From: CAYLKS01 sp964384205 [NCBI: uncultured bacterium]
Lineage (GTDB): Bacteria; JAGOEH01
Assembly: GCA_964384205.1 (NCBI GenBank)
Contig: CAYLKS010000074.1
Location: 1 to 11,971 of the forward strand
DNA length: 11,971 nt
Direction: 5' to 3'
A program made the position numbers and the translations under genes. Positions 1 to 7,173 of this stretch are shown one piece after another. The notes under the pieces are model-generated. The model had not been told where the DNA came from and did no database searches. It worked only from the letters and a program-made list of their open reading frames with translations. Each line of letters opens with the position of its first letter. The first letter of the stretch is position 1.

Positions 1-351
1 TTTCTCTATCTCCTACAATTAATTCTCTAATTGACATATTTATCGTTTTCAATAGCTAACCTTTTTTATCTTTGTCTTTACTCATTCTCTTTCTCCTTTC
101 TTTTTTTTCTCTTATTTTACATTATTTCTATTCCAGACACAATTTATTATACACTATCATTAATTATACATTACCAGAGTTTAGTTTTAGTAGTGGGGGA
201 AATAATTTTTCTATAAAGTGTTTTTATTTTATTGATAGGATTTATGATGAAATATATATATTATTTTTAATAGACACATTCGTTTTTTGCTTGATTTTTA
301 TATAAAAAAATAGCATATATAAATAAAATAAAAAAATGGAGAGAGTATATT
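1..351. other. AT-rich leader region without a convincing gene
   Basis: No gene can be supported here. The short open frames on the plus strand (31-216 and 72-305) encode Phe/Leu/Tyr-rich peptides of the kind any T-rich stretch yields, and neither has a Shine-Dalgarno site. The region probably holds the promoter and leader of the downstream operon. No conserved GC-rich helices suggesting a SAM or folate riboswitch are visible. At the left edge the minus strand reads AGGAGA (14 to 9) followed by eight bases to the window end, so a divergent gene could start just outside; this is unproven. Confidence 0.6.
232..260 (+). promoter_or_regulatory. Possible sigma70-like promoter for the 352-4785 operon
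   Basis: TTGATA (232-237) lies 17 bases before TATATA (255-260); TATATT at 257-262 is an alternative -10 with a 19-base spacer. This would give a leader of roughly 85 bases. Promoter-like hexamers are easily found by chance in such AT-rich DNA, so the call is tentative. A weaker alternative closer to the gene is TTGCTT (287-292) with TAGCAT (311-316). Confidence 0.3.
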
Positions 352-2205
352 ATGGATTCTATTAGAGATTTTAGAAAATTTTTCAAAGATAATGAAGTTA
401 TAATTTTTGATGGAGCTATGGGTACACTTATATATGATTCTGGTTATTTTTTCAATAAATGTTATGAAGAATTAAATTTATCAAATCCTGATTTTATTTA
501 TGAGATTCATGAATCTTATATTAAAGCAGGGGCAAATGTTATTGAAACCAATACCTTTGGAGCAAATAGATATAAGTTACGAAATTTTAATCTTGAGGAT
601 AAAATTTATGATATAAATGAGCAGGGAGCTAAGATTGCAAGGAGAGCAGCAGGAAATGATGTTTTTGTTGCAGGCTCTATAGGCCCTCTTGGTACTTATA
701 TTTTCACCAGCAGTGATGAGAAACGTAAAGAAGCATTTGTGTATTTTCAAGAACAGGCAAAAGCACTTCAAAAAGGTGGAGTTGATCTTTTTATTTTAGA
801 GACTTTTCGAGATTTACAAGAATTAAAAATTGCTATTTCTGCTATTAATGATTTTTCTGATTTGCCGATTATAGCTTCTATTTCATTTAATGAGCATGGG
901 CAAACTGTATTTGGCACAGATATAAAAACAGCTATTTTGGAACTTAATAAGGAAAATATAGATATTATTGGCACTAATTGTTCTGTTGGTCCGAAGCCAA
1001 TGCTTGAAAATTTAGAGGAAATATTAAAATATGCTGAAAAGCCGGTACTTGCTATGCCGAATGCTGGATTCCCTCAGATTGTAAATGATAGATTATTTTA
1101 TAATACTACCCCTGAATATTTTGCAGAATATGCAAAAAGATTTGTTGAGTTGGGGGTAAAATGTGTAGGTGGTTGTTGTGGTTCTAATCAAAGACATATT
1201 AAAGAAATAAGAAATGCTTTGTCTATAAAGATAAATGTTCATAAAATTGAGAGTTTGCAGATAAAGGAAAAAGAGAAAGTTGAAAAATTGGTTTTTGAAC
1301 CTATTCCACTGGAAAAAAAGTCACAGTTAGGGGAAAAATTAAAAGAAGGTAAGTTTGTATTTTCTGTGGAAATTAATCCGCCGAAGGGGAGTAATATATC
1401 TCGTATTCTTGAAATGGCACGATTTTTTAAAGAAAATGGAGTTGATGTTGTTAATATTCCAGATGGTCCAAGAGCTTCTGCGCGAGTAAGTCCTCTGGCA
1501 GTAGCTTATATGATACAGAAAGAAATTGGGATAGAGGCTATTTCTCATTATACTTGTAGAGATAAGAGTTTAATTGGTATGCAATCTGATTTACTTGGTG
1601 CAGATGTTCTTGGTATTAGAAATTTATTGATTATAACTGGAGATCCACCAAAGCTGGGAGCATATCCTGATAGTACAGGAGTTTTTGATGTTGATTCTAT
1701 AGGATTAATAAAGATTGTTTCAAATTTAAATATTGGGCTGGATCTTGCTGGTAATGAATTGAAAAGCCAAACATCTTTTTTGATTGCAGCAGGTTCTAAT
1801 CCAGCGGCTTTGAATTTTGATGATGAAGTTAATAAAACTATTGAAAAAATAAAAAATGGAGCTGAGCTGTTATTGACTCAACCAGTATTTGATGTTGAAC
1901 AATTTTTAAGATTTTATGAAAAAATATCGAAATATAATATAAGATTTTTGGTTGGACTTTTACCGCTTTTATCCTATAAACAGGCTGAGTTTATACATAA
2001 TGAGATTCCTGGGATGTCTGTTCCAGTTGAGATTCGTAATAAGTTATCTGAGGCAAAATCAAAAGAAGATGCTATGGAAATGGGATTTGATTTTACCATT
2101 AGTATTTTACATAAGGTGAAAAACCTTGTGAATGGGGCTTATATTATGATGCCTTCTGGAAATCATAAAAAAGCTTTGAAGATTATAAAATCTATTGATG
2201 AATAA
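352..2205 (+). CDS. Bifunctional homocysteine S-methyltransferase / 5,10-methylenetetrahydrofolate reductase
   Basis: This is a 617-residue two-domain cytosolic enzyme of the Bacillus YitJ type. Residues about 12-290 form the homocysteine S-methyltransferase barrel: DGAMGT at 20-25, ETNTFGANR at 65-73, and the three zinc-ligand cysteines C210 (TNCSVGP) and C275/C276 (GGCCG). After a charged linker (about 291-328), residues about 330-615 form the FAD-dependent MetF-like domain. It has E340 in SVEINPP (the catalytic Glu position), ITGDPPK at 428-434 and LTQPVFD at 508-514. The reductase makes 5-methyl-THF and the first domain methylates homocysteine to methionine. No cobalamin- or pterin-binding module is present, so the methyl donor of the first domain is not evident. 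ATG 352 is preceded by GGAGAGAG (338-345) six bases upstream. It is the first gene of an operon with lnt and alr. Domain identity is secure; the in vivo methyl route is inferred. Confidence 0.93.
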   Translation: MDSIRDFRKFFKDNEVIIFDGAMGTLIYDSGYFFNKCYEELNLSNPDFIYEIHESYIKAGANVIETNTFGANRYKLRNFNLEDKIYDINEQGAKIARRAAGNDVFVAGSIGPLGTYIFTSSDEKRKEAFVYFQEQAKALQKGGVDLFILETFRDLQELKIAISAINDFSDLPIIASISFNEHGQTVFGTDIKTAILELNKENIDIIGTNCSVGPKPMLENLEEILKYAEKPVLAMPNAGFPQIVNDRLFYNTTPEYFAEYAKRFVELGVKCVGGCCGSNQRHIKEIRNALSIKINVHKIESLQIKEKEKVEKLVFEPIPLEKKSQLGEKLKEGKFVFSVEINPPKGSNISRILEMARFFKENGVDVVNIPDGPRASARVSPLAVAYMIQKEIGIEAISHYTCRDKSLIGMQSDLLGADVLGIRNLLIITGDPPKLGAYPDSTGVFDVDSIGLIKIVSNLNIGLDLAGNELKSQTSFLIAAGSNPAALNFDDEVNKTIEKIKNGAELLLTQPVFDVEQFLRFYEKISKYNIRFLVGLLPLLSYKQAEFIHNEIPGMSVPVEIRNKLSEAKSKEDAMEMGFDFTISILHKVKNLVNGAYIMMPSGNHKKALKIIKSIDE

Positions 2206-3673
2206 TAGAATTTTTTTTAGAGATATTTTTTTTACAGCTATTTTATTTACATTAGCTCAGCCACCATTTTCTTTTTATGGAATATCTTTTATATTTTTGT
2301 TTTTTATTTTGGGTCTGATTTATAATGGCAAATTAGAAAATATGTCATATAAATATACTTTTTTGAATGGTTGGTTTCTTGGTTTTTTTATTTCGGTTTT
2401 CACATTGTTTTGGATTTATAAGGTAACTTTTATTGGGGTGTTGCCACTATTTATGGTTGAAGCTGTATTTTATGGGGCTATATTTGTATTGTTTAAACTT
2501 TTTTCTGTAAAAAATAAATTATATAATCTTATTTTATTTGTGATATTATGGAATATAATGGATTTTTTAAGAAGTAAAACAGTTTTTGCTTTTCCATGGA
2601 ATCCTATAGGAGAGATGGTTTATTATTTTATTTCATTTATTCAAATTGCAGATATAGGTGGTATTTGGCTTGTTGGAATTATTTTATCTATTTTTAATAT
2701 ATTGTTTTTTCTTATTTTATTTCATAAAAAATTTAGATTTTTAAATGTTATTATTTTTGTATTATTATTTATAATTGTTGTAGGTTATGGGGAATGGAGA
2801 TTATCTAATATTAAACTGAAAAAAACTGATTTTAAAATTGCTTTAATACAGGGAAATATTGAGCAGGATTTGAAATGGAATTCTAAATTATATTTAAAAA
2901 ATTTAAACAAATATATTGAGATGAGTGAATATGCAGCAAAGAATGGAGTGAAATTGATTATCTGGCCGGAGACAGCTGCTACATGTTATTTACGATATAA
3001 TTCTGTTTTTTTAGGAAGGATTTCTGATTTTGCGAAGAAGAATAAAGTAGTTTTAATTACAGGAAGTCTTGAATATAAGGATAGAAAAAATTACAATTCA
3101 GCATTTGGTATTGATTCATTAGGGAGAATTTTTTATACTTATAATAAGATAAAATTAGTTCCGTTTGGAGAGAGGATTCCTTTTTCAGATAAATATCCCA
3201 TTTTGAATAAAATTGATTTCGGGCAGGGTGATTTTTGGTATGGAAACAATTATACTATGGCTACCTTTGAAGGTTTGAAATTTCCGACTTTTATATGTTA
3301 TGAAATTATTTTCCCGGATTTTGTTAGAAAATTTGTTAGTTTGGGCGCTGATTTTTTGGTAAATCTTACAAATGATGCCTGGTTTGGTAGATATTCTGCA
3401 CCGCAGCAGCATGCTTATCTTGTTCCTTTTAGAGCGGTTGAAAATAGAATAGGTATAGCAAGGGTGGCAAATACAGGTATTTCATTTTTTGTTAATCCTT
3501 TTGGTGTTATTTATAATTCTTCTGATATTTTTGAGGATAAAATTTTGATTGATAGAGTGTTTATAAAAAGCTGTAATACAGTATATGAACGATATGGTGA
3601 TTTTTATATTTATTTTTTAATGGTTATTATTGTATTAATAAAAATCGTTGATATATTTTATAGGAGGAGATAG
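2198..3673 (+). CDS. lnt: Apolipoprotein N-acyltransferase
   Basis: A 491-residue inner-membrane enzyme catalysing the last step of lipoprotein maturation: transfer of an acyl chain from a phospholipid to the N-terminal diacylglyceryl-cysteine. Residues 1-205 contain about six to seven hydrophobic segments. Residues about 212-455 are the periplasmic nitrilase-like domain, with catalytic triad E258 (WPETA), K317 (YNKIKLVPFGE) and C367 (FICYEI), and the downstream LTNDAWFG motif at 390-397. A final membrane helix spans about 469-486. Length is normal for the family. The start is ATG 2198, inside the end of the upstream gene (8-base overlap); TTG 2195 directly before it is a possible but less likely start. 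There is no clear Shine-Dalgarno site, so translation is probably coupled to the preceding gene. The gene implies a diderm envelope with triacylated lipoproteins. Confidence 0.94.
   Translation: MNNRIFFRDIFFTAILFTLAQPPFSFYGISFIFLFFILGLIYNGKLENMSYKYTFLNGWFLGFFISVFTLFWIYKVTFIGVLPLFMVEAVFYGAIFVLFKLFSVKNKLYNLILFVILWNIMDFLRSKTVFAFPWNPIGEMVYYFISFIQIADIGGIWLVGIILSIFNILFFLILFHKKFRFLNVIIFVLLFIIVVGYGEWRLSNIKLKKTDFKIALIQGNIEQDLKWNSKLYLKNLNKYIEMSEYAAKNGVKLIIWPETAATCYLRYNSVFLGRISDFAKKNKVVLITGSLEYKDRKNYNSAFGIDSLGRIFYTYNKIKLVPFGERIPFSDKYPILNKIDFGQGDFWYGNNYTMATFEGLKFPTFICYEIIFPDFVRKFVSLGADFLVNLTNDAWFGRYSAPQQHAYLVPFRAVENRIGIARVANTGISFFVNPFGVIYNSSDIFEDKILIDRVFIKSCNTVYERYGDFYIYFLMVIIVLIKIVDIFYRRR
3662..3667 (+). 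promoter_or_regulatory. Shine-Dalgarno site fixing the GTG start of alr
   Basis: AGGAGG lies five bases before GTG 3673, inside the last codons of lnt. It supports the GTG start and the 1-base stop/start overlap (TAG 3671-3673 with GTG 3673-3675), and gives alr its own strong ribosome loading site, unlike lnt. Confidence 0.75.
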
Positions 3674-4785
3674 TGCAATATTTAAGGCCAACTTATATTG
3701 AGATAAATCTTTCAAAATTGAAAAATAATATTGCTATTATAAAAAATTATATAGGAAATGAGAAAAAAATAGTTTCAGTTGTAAAAGACAATGCTTATGG
3801 TCACGGAATAGTTGAAATTTCTAAGGCTCTTGAAGAAGCAGGTACAGATTTTTTTGCTGTTGCAACAATTGAAGAAGCTCAGGTTTTAAAAGAATCAAGA
3901 ATAAAAAAAGATATTATAATTTTTGGAGAAAGGCCTGTAAATCAGCTTGAATTATGTATAAAAAATGATTTTATAATTTTTGTTAATGATATTAGAACTG
4001 CTGAAATTTATAATAAATTAGCGGAGAAATACAATAAAATAGGTAGGGTTCATATTGAGATTGATACTGGACTTTCCCGATATGGTATAAGATGGGATGA
4101 GGCAAGTAATATTATTTTAGAAATATCTAATTTTAAAAATATAAAGATAGAAGGTATTATGAGTCATTTTGCTATGTCTGATGAGCTGGATAAGACATTT
4201 GCTAAATTGCAATTATATAGATTTAAAGAGGTATTATCTTGTTTGCAAGGTATTGATATAAAATATAAACATATGTGTAATACAGGTGGTGTGTTGGATA
4301 TACCAGAGGCTCATTTTAATATGGTTAGAACTGGTATTTTACCTTTGGGAGTATATCCTTCCAAGGTTTGTAATCGTTTGGATGGCATTGAACCTATTAT
4401 GGAGATAAAAAGTAAATTAGCAGTTGTAAAGAAAATTAAAAAAGGTGATTATGTGGGGTATGGTATGCATTATATTGCAGAAAAGGATCACTTAATAGGG
4501 GTTGTTCCAATAGGTTATGGAGATGGTTTCCCGAGAGTTAGAAATAATGGTTATTTTCTGATAAATGGGAAGAAAGCAAAAATTATAGGCGGCAATGCTA
4601 TGGACGCTACAATGGTTAATCTTGATGGAATTGGGAATGTTAAGCAATGGGATGATGTTATTATATTAGGTAATATGGGAGATAATAAAATAACAATCCA
4701 TGATTTAGCAGAGCTTAAAGGCACAGTATCTTATGATATTTTTGCAAATTTAAATCATAGGATACCGCGATATTATATAAAGTAG
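3673..4785 (+). CDS. alr: Alanine racemase
   Basis: A 370-residue PLP enzyme interconverting L- and D-alanine for peptidoglycan synthesis, in the cytosol. The N-terminal TIM barrel carries the PLP lysine K38 in VVKDNAYGHG. R136 (GLSRYG) and R219 (VRTGILPLG) match the classic arginines that contact the PLP phenolate/substrate side and the pyridine nitrogen. The C-terminal beta domain carries GYGMHY (262-267), the segment bearing the second catalytic tyrosine, then GYGDGFPR (281-288), and ends in the usual RIPRYY. Length is typical and no key residue is missing. GTG start, preceded by AGGAGG. It is the last gene of the operon, overlapping lnt by one base. Its stop codon directly abuts the stop of the convergent tsaD. 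I see no sign that it is a broad-specificity or amino-acid-specific racemase variant, but this cannot be excluded from motifs alone. Confidence 0.95.
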   Translation: MQYLRPTYIEINLSKLKNNIAIIKNYIGNEKKIVSVVKDNAYGHGIVEISKALEEAGTDFFAVATIEEAQVLKESRIKKDIIIFGERPVNQLELCIKNDFIIFVNDIRTAEIYNKLAEKYNKIGRVHIEIDTGLSRYGIRWDEASNIILEISNFKNIKIEGIMSHFAMSDELDKTFAKLQLYRFKEVLSCLQGIDIKYKHMCNTGGVLDIPEAHFNMVRTGILPLGVYPSKVCNRLDGIEPIMEIKSKLAVVKKIKKGDYVGYGMHYIAEKDHLIGVVPIGYGDGFPRVRNNGYFLINGKKAKIIGGNAMDATMVNLDGIGNVKQWDDVIILGNMGDNKITIHDLAELKGTVSYDIFANLNHRIPRYYIK

Positions 4786-5787
4786 TTATAATAAAGTATT
4801 TGCAATAACATTTGTATCTAATTTCGATGTATACCCATTTTTTAGTTTATAGTAGGCAAGGGTGCCCACCATAACAGCATTGTCAGTGCAATATTTTATT
4901 TGAGGATAAAAGAAATTTATATTATTTTTAATACATTCTTTTTGAAATTCTTCTCTTAGCATTGAATTTGCAGCTACACCACCGGATAGAGTTATTGTTT
5001 TAATATTATATTTTTTAGCTGCTTTGATTGTTTTTGTTACCAATGTATCGACAACTGCTTTTTGAAAACTTGCAGCTATATCTTCTATTTTATAATTTTC
5101 ATTATTATGTTTTAAATTTTTTATCAAATTTAAAGTAGCGGTTTTTAGTCCACTAAAAGAGAAAAGAAAATTATTTTTTTTTATCATAGGTCTTGGTAGT
5201 TTATATTTTTCAGGATTGCCATTTTTTGCTAATTTATCAATTATAGGACCGCCAGGATATCCTAATTGTAAATATTGTGATAATTTATCGAAAGCTTCAC
5301 CTGCGGCATCATCTACGGTTTGCCCTATTACTTGATAATTATTATGTCCTTTGAATACCACTAATATGGTGTGTCCGCCGGATACTGTAAGGCATATATG
5401 TGGAATGGGTAAATTTTTGTTTTCAATAAAATTGGCATATATGTGAGCTTCAATATGGTTTATTCCAATAAATGGTTTTGAATAAATATAAGATAAAGTT
5501 TTTGCTGTCATCATTCCTATTAATAGACTTCCACTTAATCCATGAAAAGCAGTAGCAGCAAAAGCATCAATATCTTTTAAATGATAATTAGATTTTTTTA
5601 TAGCTTCGTCGATTAACTGTATGATTATATTGATGTGATTTCTTGCGGCTATTTCAGGAACAACGCCACCATATTTTTGATGAATTTCTGTTTGAGATGC
5701 AGTGATATTTGCTAAAATATTGTGGCCATTTTCAACTAATGCCACAGCAGTATCATCACATGAAGTTTCGAATGCTAATATTTTCAT
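4786..5787 (-). CDS. tsaD: tRNA N6-adenosine threonylcarbamoyltransferase
   Basis: A 333-residue ASKHA-fold protein (Kae1/YgjD/Gcp family). With TsaB and TsaE it transfers threonylcarbamoyl from TC-AMP to A37 of ANN-decoding tRNAs (t6A). Visible motifs: nucleotide-binding start FETSCDDTAVAL (6-17), KYGGVVPEIAARNH (38-51), Fe ligands H111 and H115 in HIEAH, SGGHT (136-140), SFSGLKTA (210-217), SGGVAANS (268-275) and the third metal ligand D302 in CTDNAVM. Residues 81-84 read FHGL where the family usually has GPGL. It begins at ATG 5787, which forms an ATGA overlap with the stop of the upstream M42 peptidase gene, so the two are co-transcribed and probably translationally coupled. Its stop (TAA, 4788 to 4786) directly abuts the alr stop, leaving no room for an intergenic terminator. 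Confidence 0.96.
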   Translation of the reverse strand: MKILAFETSCDDTAVALVENGHNILANITASQTEIHQKYGGVVPEIAARNHINIIIQLIDEAIKKSNYHLKDIDAFAATAFHGLSGSLLIGMMTAKTLSYIYSKPFIGINHIEAHIYANFIENKNLPIPHICLTVSGGHTILVVFKGHNNYQVIGQTVDDAAGEAFDKLSQYLQLGYPGGPIIDKLAKNGNPEKYKLPRPMIKKNNFLFSFSGLKTATLNLIKNLKHNNENYKIEDIAASFQKAVVDTLVTKTIKAAKKYNIKTITLSGGVAANSMLREEFQKECIKNNINFFYPQIKYCTDNAVMVGTLAYYKLKNGYTSKLDTNVIANTLL

Positions 5788-6854
5788 AATGATTCTATAA
5801 AATCATCGTTTATTTGGTTTATGAAATTTATTGCTAATTTTAAAGTAGAGTAGTAATCATTTATATCAGCAATTGAATTATGAGAATGTATAGAACGGCT
5901 TGGTACTCCAAGCACAATAGTAGGGACGCCGTAGTTACTTATATGAATTTGTTTACCATCAGTACCACCAGATCTTCTTACAGCAATTTGATATTCTATA
6001 TTTTCTTCTTCTGCAATATTTATAATAGATTTGGCTAATTTGGGATTTACTAACATTGTTGGGTCGTATAATCGAATTTGGCATCCGTTTCCTAAAACAC
6101 CTTGTAGAGGGGAAGACGGTATACCTGGTATATCATCAGATGGAGCAGCTTCTAATATTAAGGCAATATCTGGTTTAATAAGGTTTGCTACAGTTGTAGC
6201 TCCTCTTGCACCAACTTCTTCCTGGACAGTAAAAGCACCATATATATCGTATTTATGCGGTAATTCGGAGAATTCTTTTAAAATTTGGATAAGAATTGCT
6301 ACCCCTAATCTATCATCAAGTGCTTTTCCCATAAATCTATTTTCGGATAATTGAGTAAATGTTGAATCTGGAACAATAGGGCATCCCGGAGTTATCTGGA
6401 AATCATCTTCGACTTCTGCTCTTGAAGTAGCACCAATATCAATAAACATATCCGCAATGCCGAGAGGTTTGTGTTTTTTATCATCTGTAAGAAAATGTTT
6501 TGGGATTGAGAGAATCATTCCATTTAATTTATCACCTTTATTATTTTTTATAATTACTCTTTGAGAAAGTAATGTTTGTTCAAACCATCCGCCAATAGGT
6601 AAAAATTTTATAAGTCCATCCGGGGTTATTCTTTCTGTGATAAAACCGACTTCATCTATATGGGCAGTGATTAATATTTTTTTTGTATCTTGTTCCATTC
6701 CTTTTGATTTAAAAATTATTGAACCTAAATTATCTTTTATAATTTCAAGTTCATAATTCTCTAATTCTTTATATATAATGTCTTTCACTTCATCTTCATA
6801 TCCAGAAACACCGAATGCGTTGCTAAGTGTTTCAATTAATGATAATTCTTTCAT
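5784..6854 (-). CDS. M42 family metallo-aminopeptidase
   Basis: A 356-residue cytosolic dizinc/dicobalt peptidase of the M42 (TET aminopeptidase / FrvX / YsdC) family, which trims N-terminal residues from short peptides and usually assembles into dodecamers. Metal and catalytic residues are all visible: H65 and D67 in TAHIDEVG, D180 in KALDDRLG (bridging ligand), E212/E213 in QEEVGARG (general base and ligand), E235 in LILEAAPSDD, and H323 in IHSHNS. The inserted dimerisation/PDZ-like domain lies between about residues 72 and 165. Length is typical. ATG 6854 is preceded by AAGGAGC (6867 to 6861). First gene of a two-gene operon with tsaD (4-base overlap). Substrate preference within the family (glutamyl, leucyl or lysyl aminopeptidase) cannot be assigned from motifs, so no symbol is given. 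Confidence 0.93.
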   Translation of the reverse strand: MKELSLIETLSNAFGVSGYEDEVKDIIYKELENYELEIIKDNLGSIIFKSKGMEQDTKKILITAHIDEVGFITERITPDGLIKFLPIGGWFEQTLLSQRVIIKNNKGDKLNGMILSIPKHFLTDDKKHKPLGIADMFIDIGATSRAEVEDDFQITPGCPIVPDSTFTQLSENRFMGKALDDRLGVAILIQILKEFSELPHKYDIYGAFTVQEEVGARGATTVANLIKPDIALILEAAPSDDIPGIPSSPLQGVLGNGCQIRLYDPTMLVNPKLAKSIINIAEEENIEYQIAVRRSGGTDGKQIHISNYGVPTIVLGVPSRSIHSHNSIADINDYYSTLKLAINFINQINDDFIESL

Positions 6855-6877
6855 ATTTTCGCTCCTTGTTTTTGTAT

Positions 6878-6906
6878 AAGATAAATTATATTAATTTATA
6901 AGTCAA
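6878..6906 (-). promoter_or_regulatory. Promoter of the M42 peptidase-tsaD operon
   Basis: On the minus strand TTGACT (6906 to 6901) is followed after exactly 17 bases by TATCTT (6883 to 6878). Transcription would start near 6871, just ahead of the AAGGAGC ribosome site, giving a leader of about 17 bases. Spacing and position relative to the gene make this better than a chance hit, although a TATAAT also occurs inside the spacer. Confidence 0.55.
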
Positions 6907-6932
6907 TAATAAATTTGGATTAGGTATGGAAA

Positions 6933-7023
6933 AATAAGAGACATGGTACCCCATTGAATTAAAAAAGGTTGTATTTATGATTTGAAAAAAACTAAACCAC
7001 AAAAAAACGAATAGGAGACCATG
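6933..7023. repeat. Imperfect direct repeat pair of 13-14 bases
   Basis: AATAAGAGACATG (6933-6945) recurs as AATAGGAGACCATG (7010-7023), with one substitution and one inserted base; the copies start 77 bases apart. Both lie between the two divergent promoters. They may be binding sites for a shared regulator, remnants of a small element, or chance. Confidence 0.35.
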
Positions 7024-7115
7024 ACATAACAAACATCTATTTTTAATTTTTTGATATGATATAGAGAGAGGGGATACCTTGTCTATTATATTCCCAAAAA
7101 AAGTTTATTTTTTTA

Positions 7116-7143
7116 TTGACAAAATTATAAAAAATATTATGTT
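7116..7143 (+). promoter_or_regulatory. Promoter of the secreted phosphoesterase gene
   Basis: A perfect TTGACA (7116-7121) is followed after 16 bases by TATGTT (7138-7143), with a strongly A/T-rich stretch just upstream that could act as an UP element. Transcription would start near 7150, giving a leader of about 24 bases that includes the AAGGAGG ribosome site. The -35 is convincing; the exact -10 is less certain because TATTAT (7135-7140) overlaps it at a shorter spacing. Confidence 0.5.
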
Positions 7144-7162
7144 AATTAAGTAAATTAATTAA
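7142..7162 (+). repeat. Paired TTAATTAA palindromes beside the ribosome site
   Basis: Two identical 8-base palindromes, 7142-7149 and 7155-7162, flank GTAAA. As RNA they could form an 8-bp A-U stem abutting the AAGGAGG site (7162-7168). As DNA they form an inverted repeat overlapping the likely -10. If transcription starts near 7150 the left arm is not transcribed, so an operator role would be more likely than a hairpin. Confidence 0.35.
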
Positions 7163-7173
7163 AGGAGGGTAGC

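Larger units (their letters stand above)
6855..7173. other. Divergent intergenic regulatory region
   Basis: This 319-base gap separates divergent genes and holds no supported coding sequence. From left to right it contains the minus-strand promoter (6878-6906), an imperfect direct repeat (6933-6945 and 7010-7023), a possible 7-bp stem containing one G-T pair (7070-7076 with 7089-7095), an A/T-rich tract ahead of the plus-strand promoter (7096-7115), that promoter (7116-7143), and an AT palindrome pair next to the ribosome site (7142-7162). No tRNA, riboswitch or transposase remnant could be recognised. Confidence 0.6.

Noticed and set aside
31-305. Two small overlapping hydrophobic reading frames (31-216 and 72-305)
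   Set aside because: Phe/Leu/Tyr-rich composition is the expected reading of T-rich DNA. They overlap each other in different frames and lack ribosome sites or recognisable motifs.
265-351. SAM or folate riboswitch ahead of the methionine-synthesis fusion gene
   Set aside because: The leader is almost pure A/T with no GC-paired helices or conserved riboswitch core.
5789-5806. ATGATT/AATCAT inverted repeat just upstream of the tsaD start codon
   Set aside because: It lies wholly within the M42 peptidase coding sequence (codons for DDFIES), is only 6 bp of mostly A-T pairs, and has no supporting regulatory context.
6031-6354. A 107-residue plus-strand reading frame inside the M42 peptidase gene
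   Set aside because: It is antisense to conserved active-site coding sequence (the DD and EE motifs) and has no ribosome site or family resemblance.
6907-7110. Possible insertion-sequence or transposase remnant in the divergent intergenic region
   Set aside because: Short minus-strand peptides here resemble no transposase I recognise. No clean terminal inverted repeats or target-site duplication could be found.
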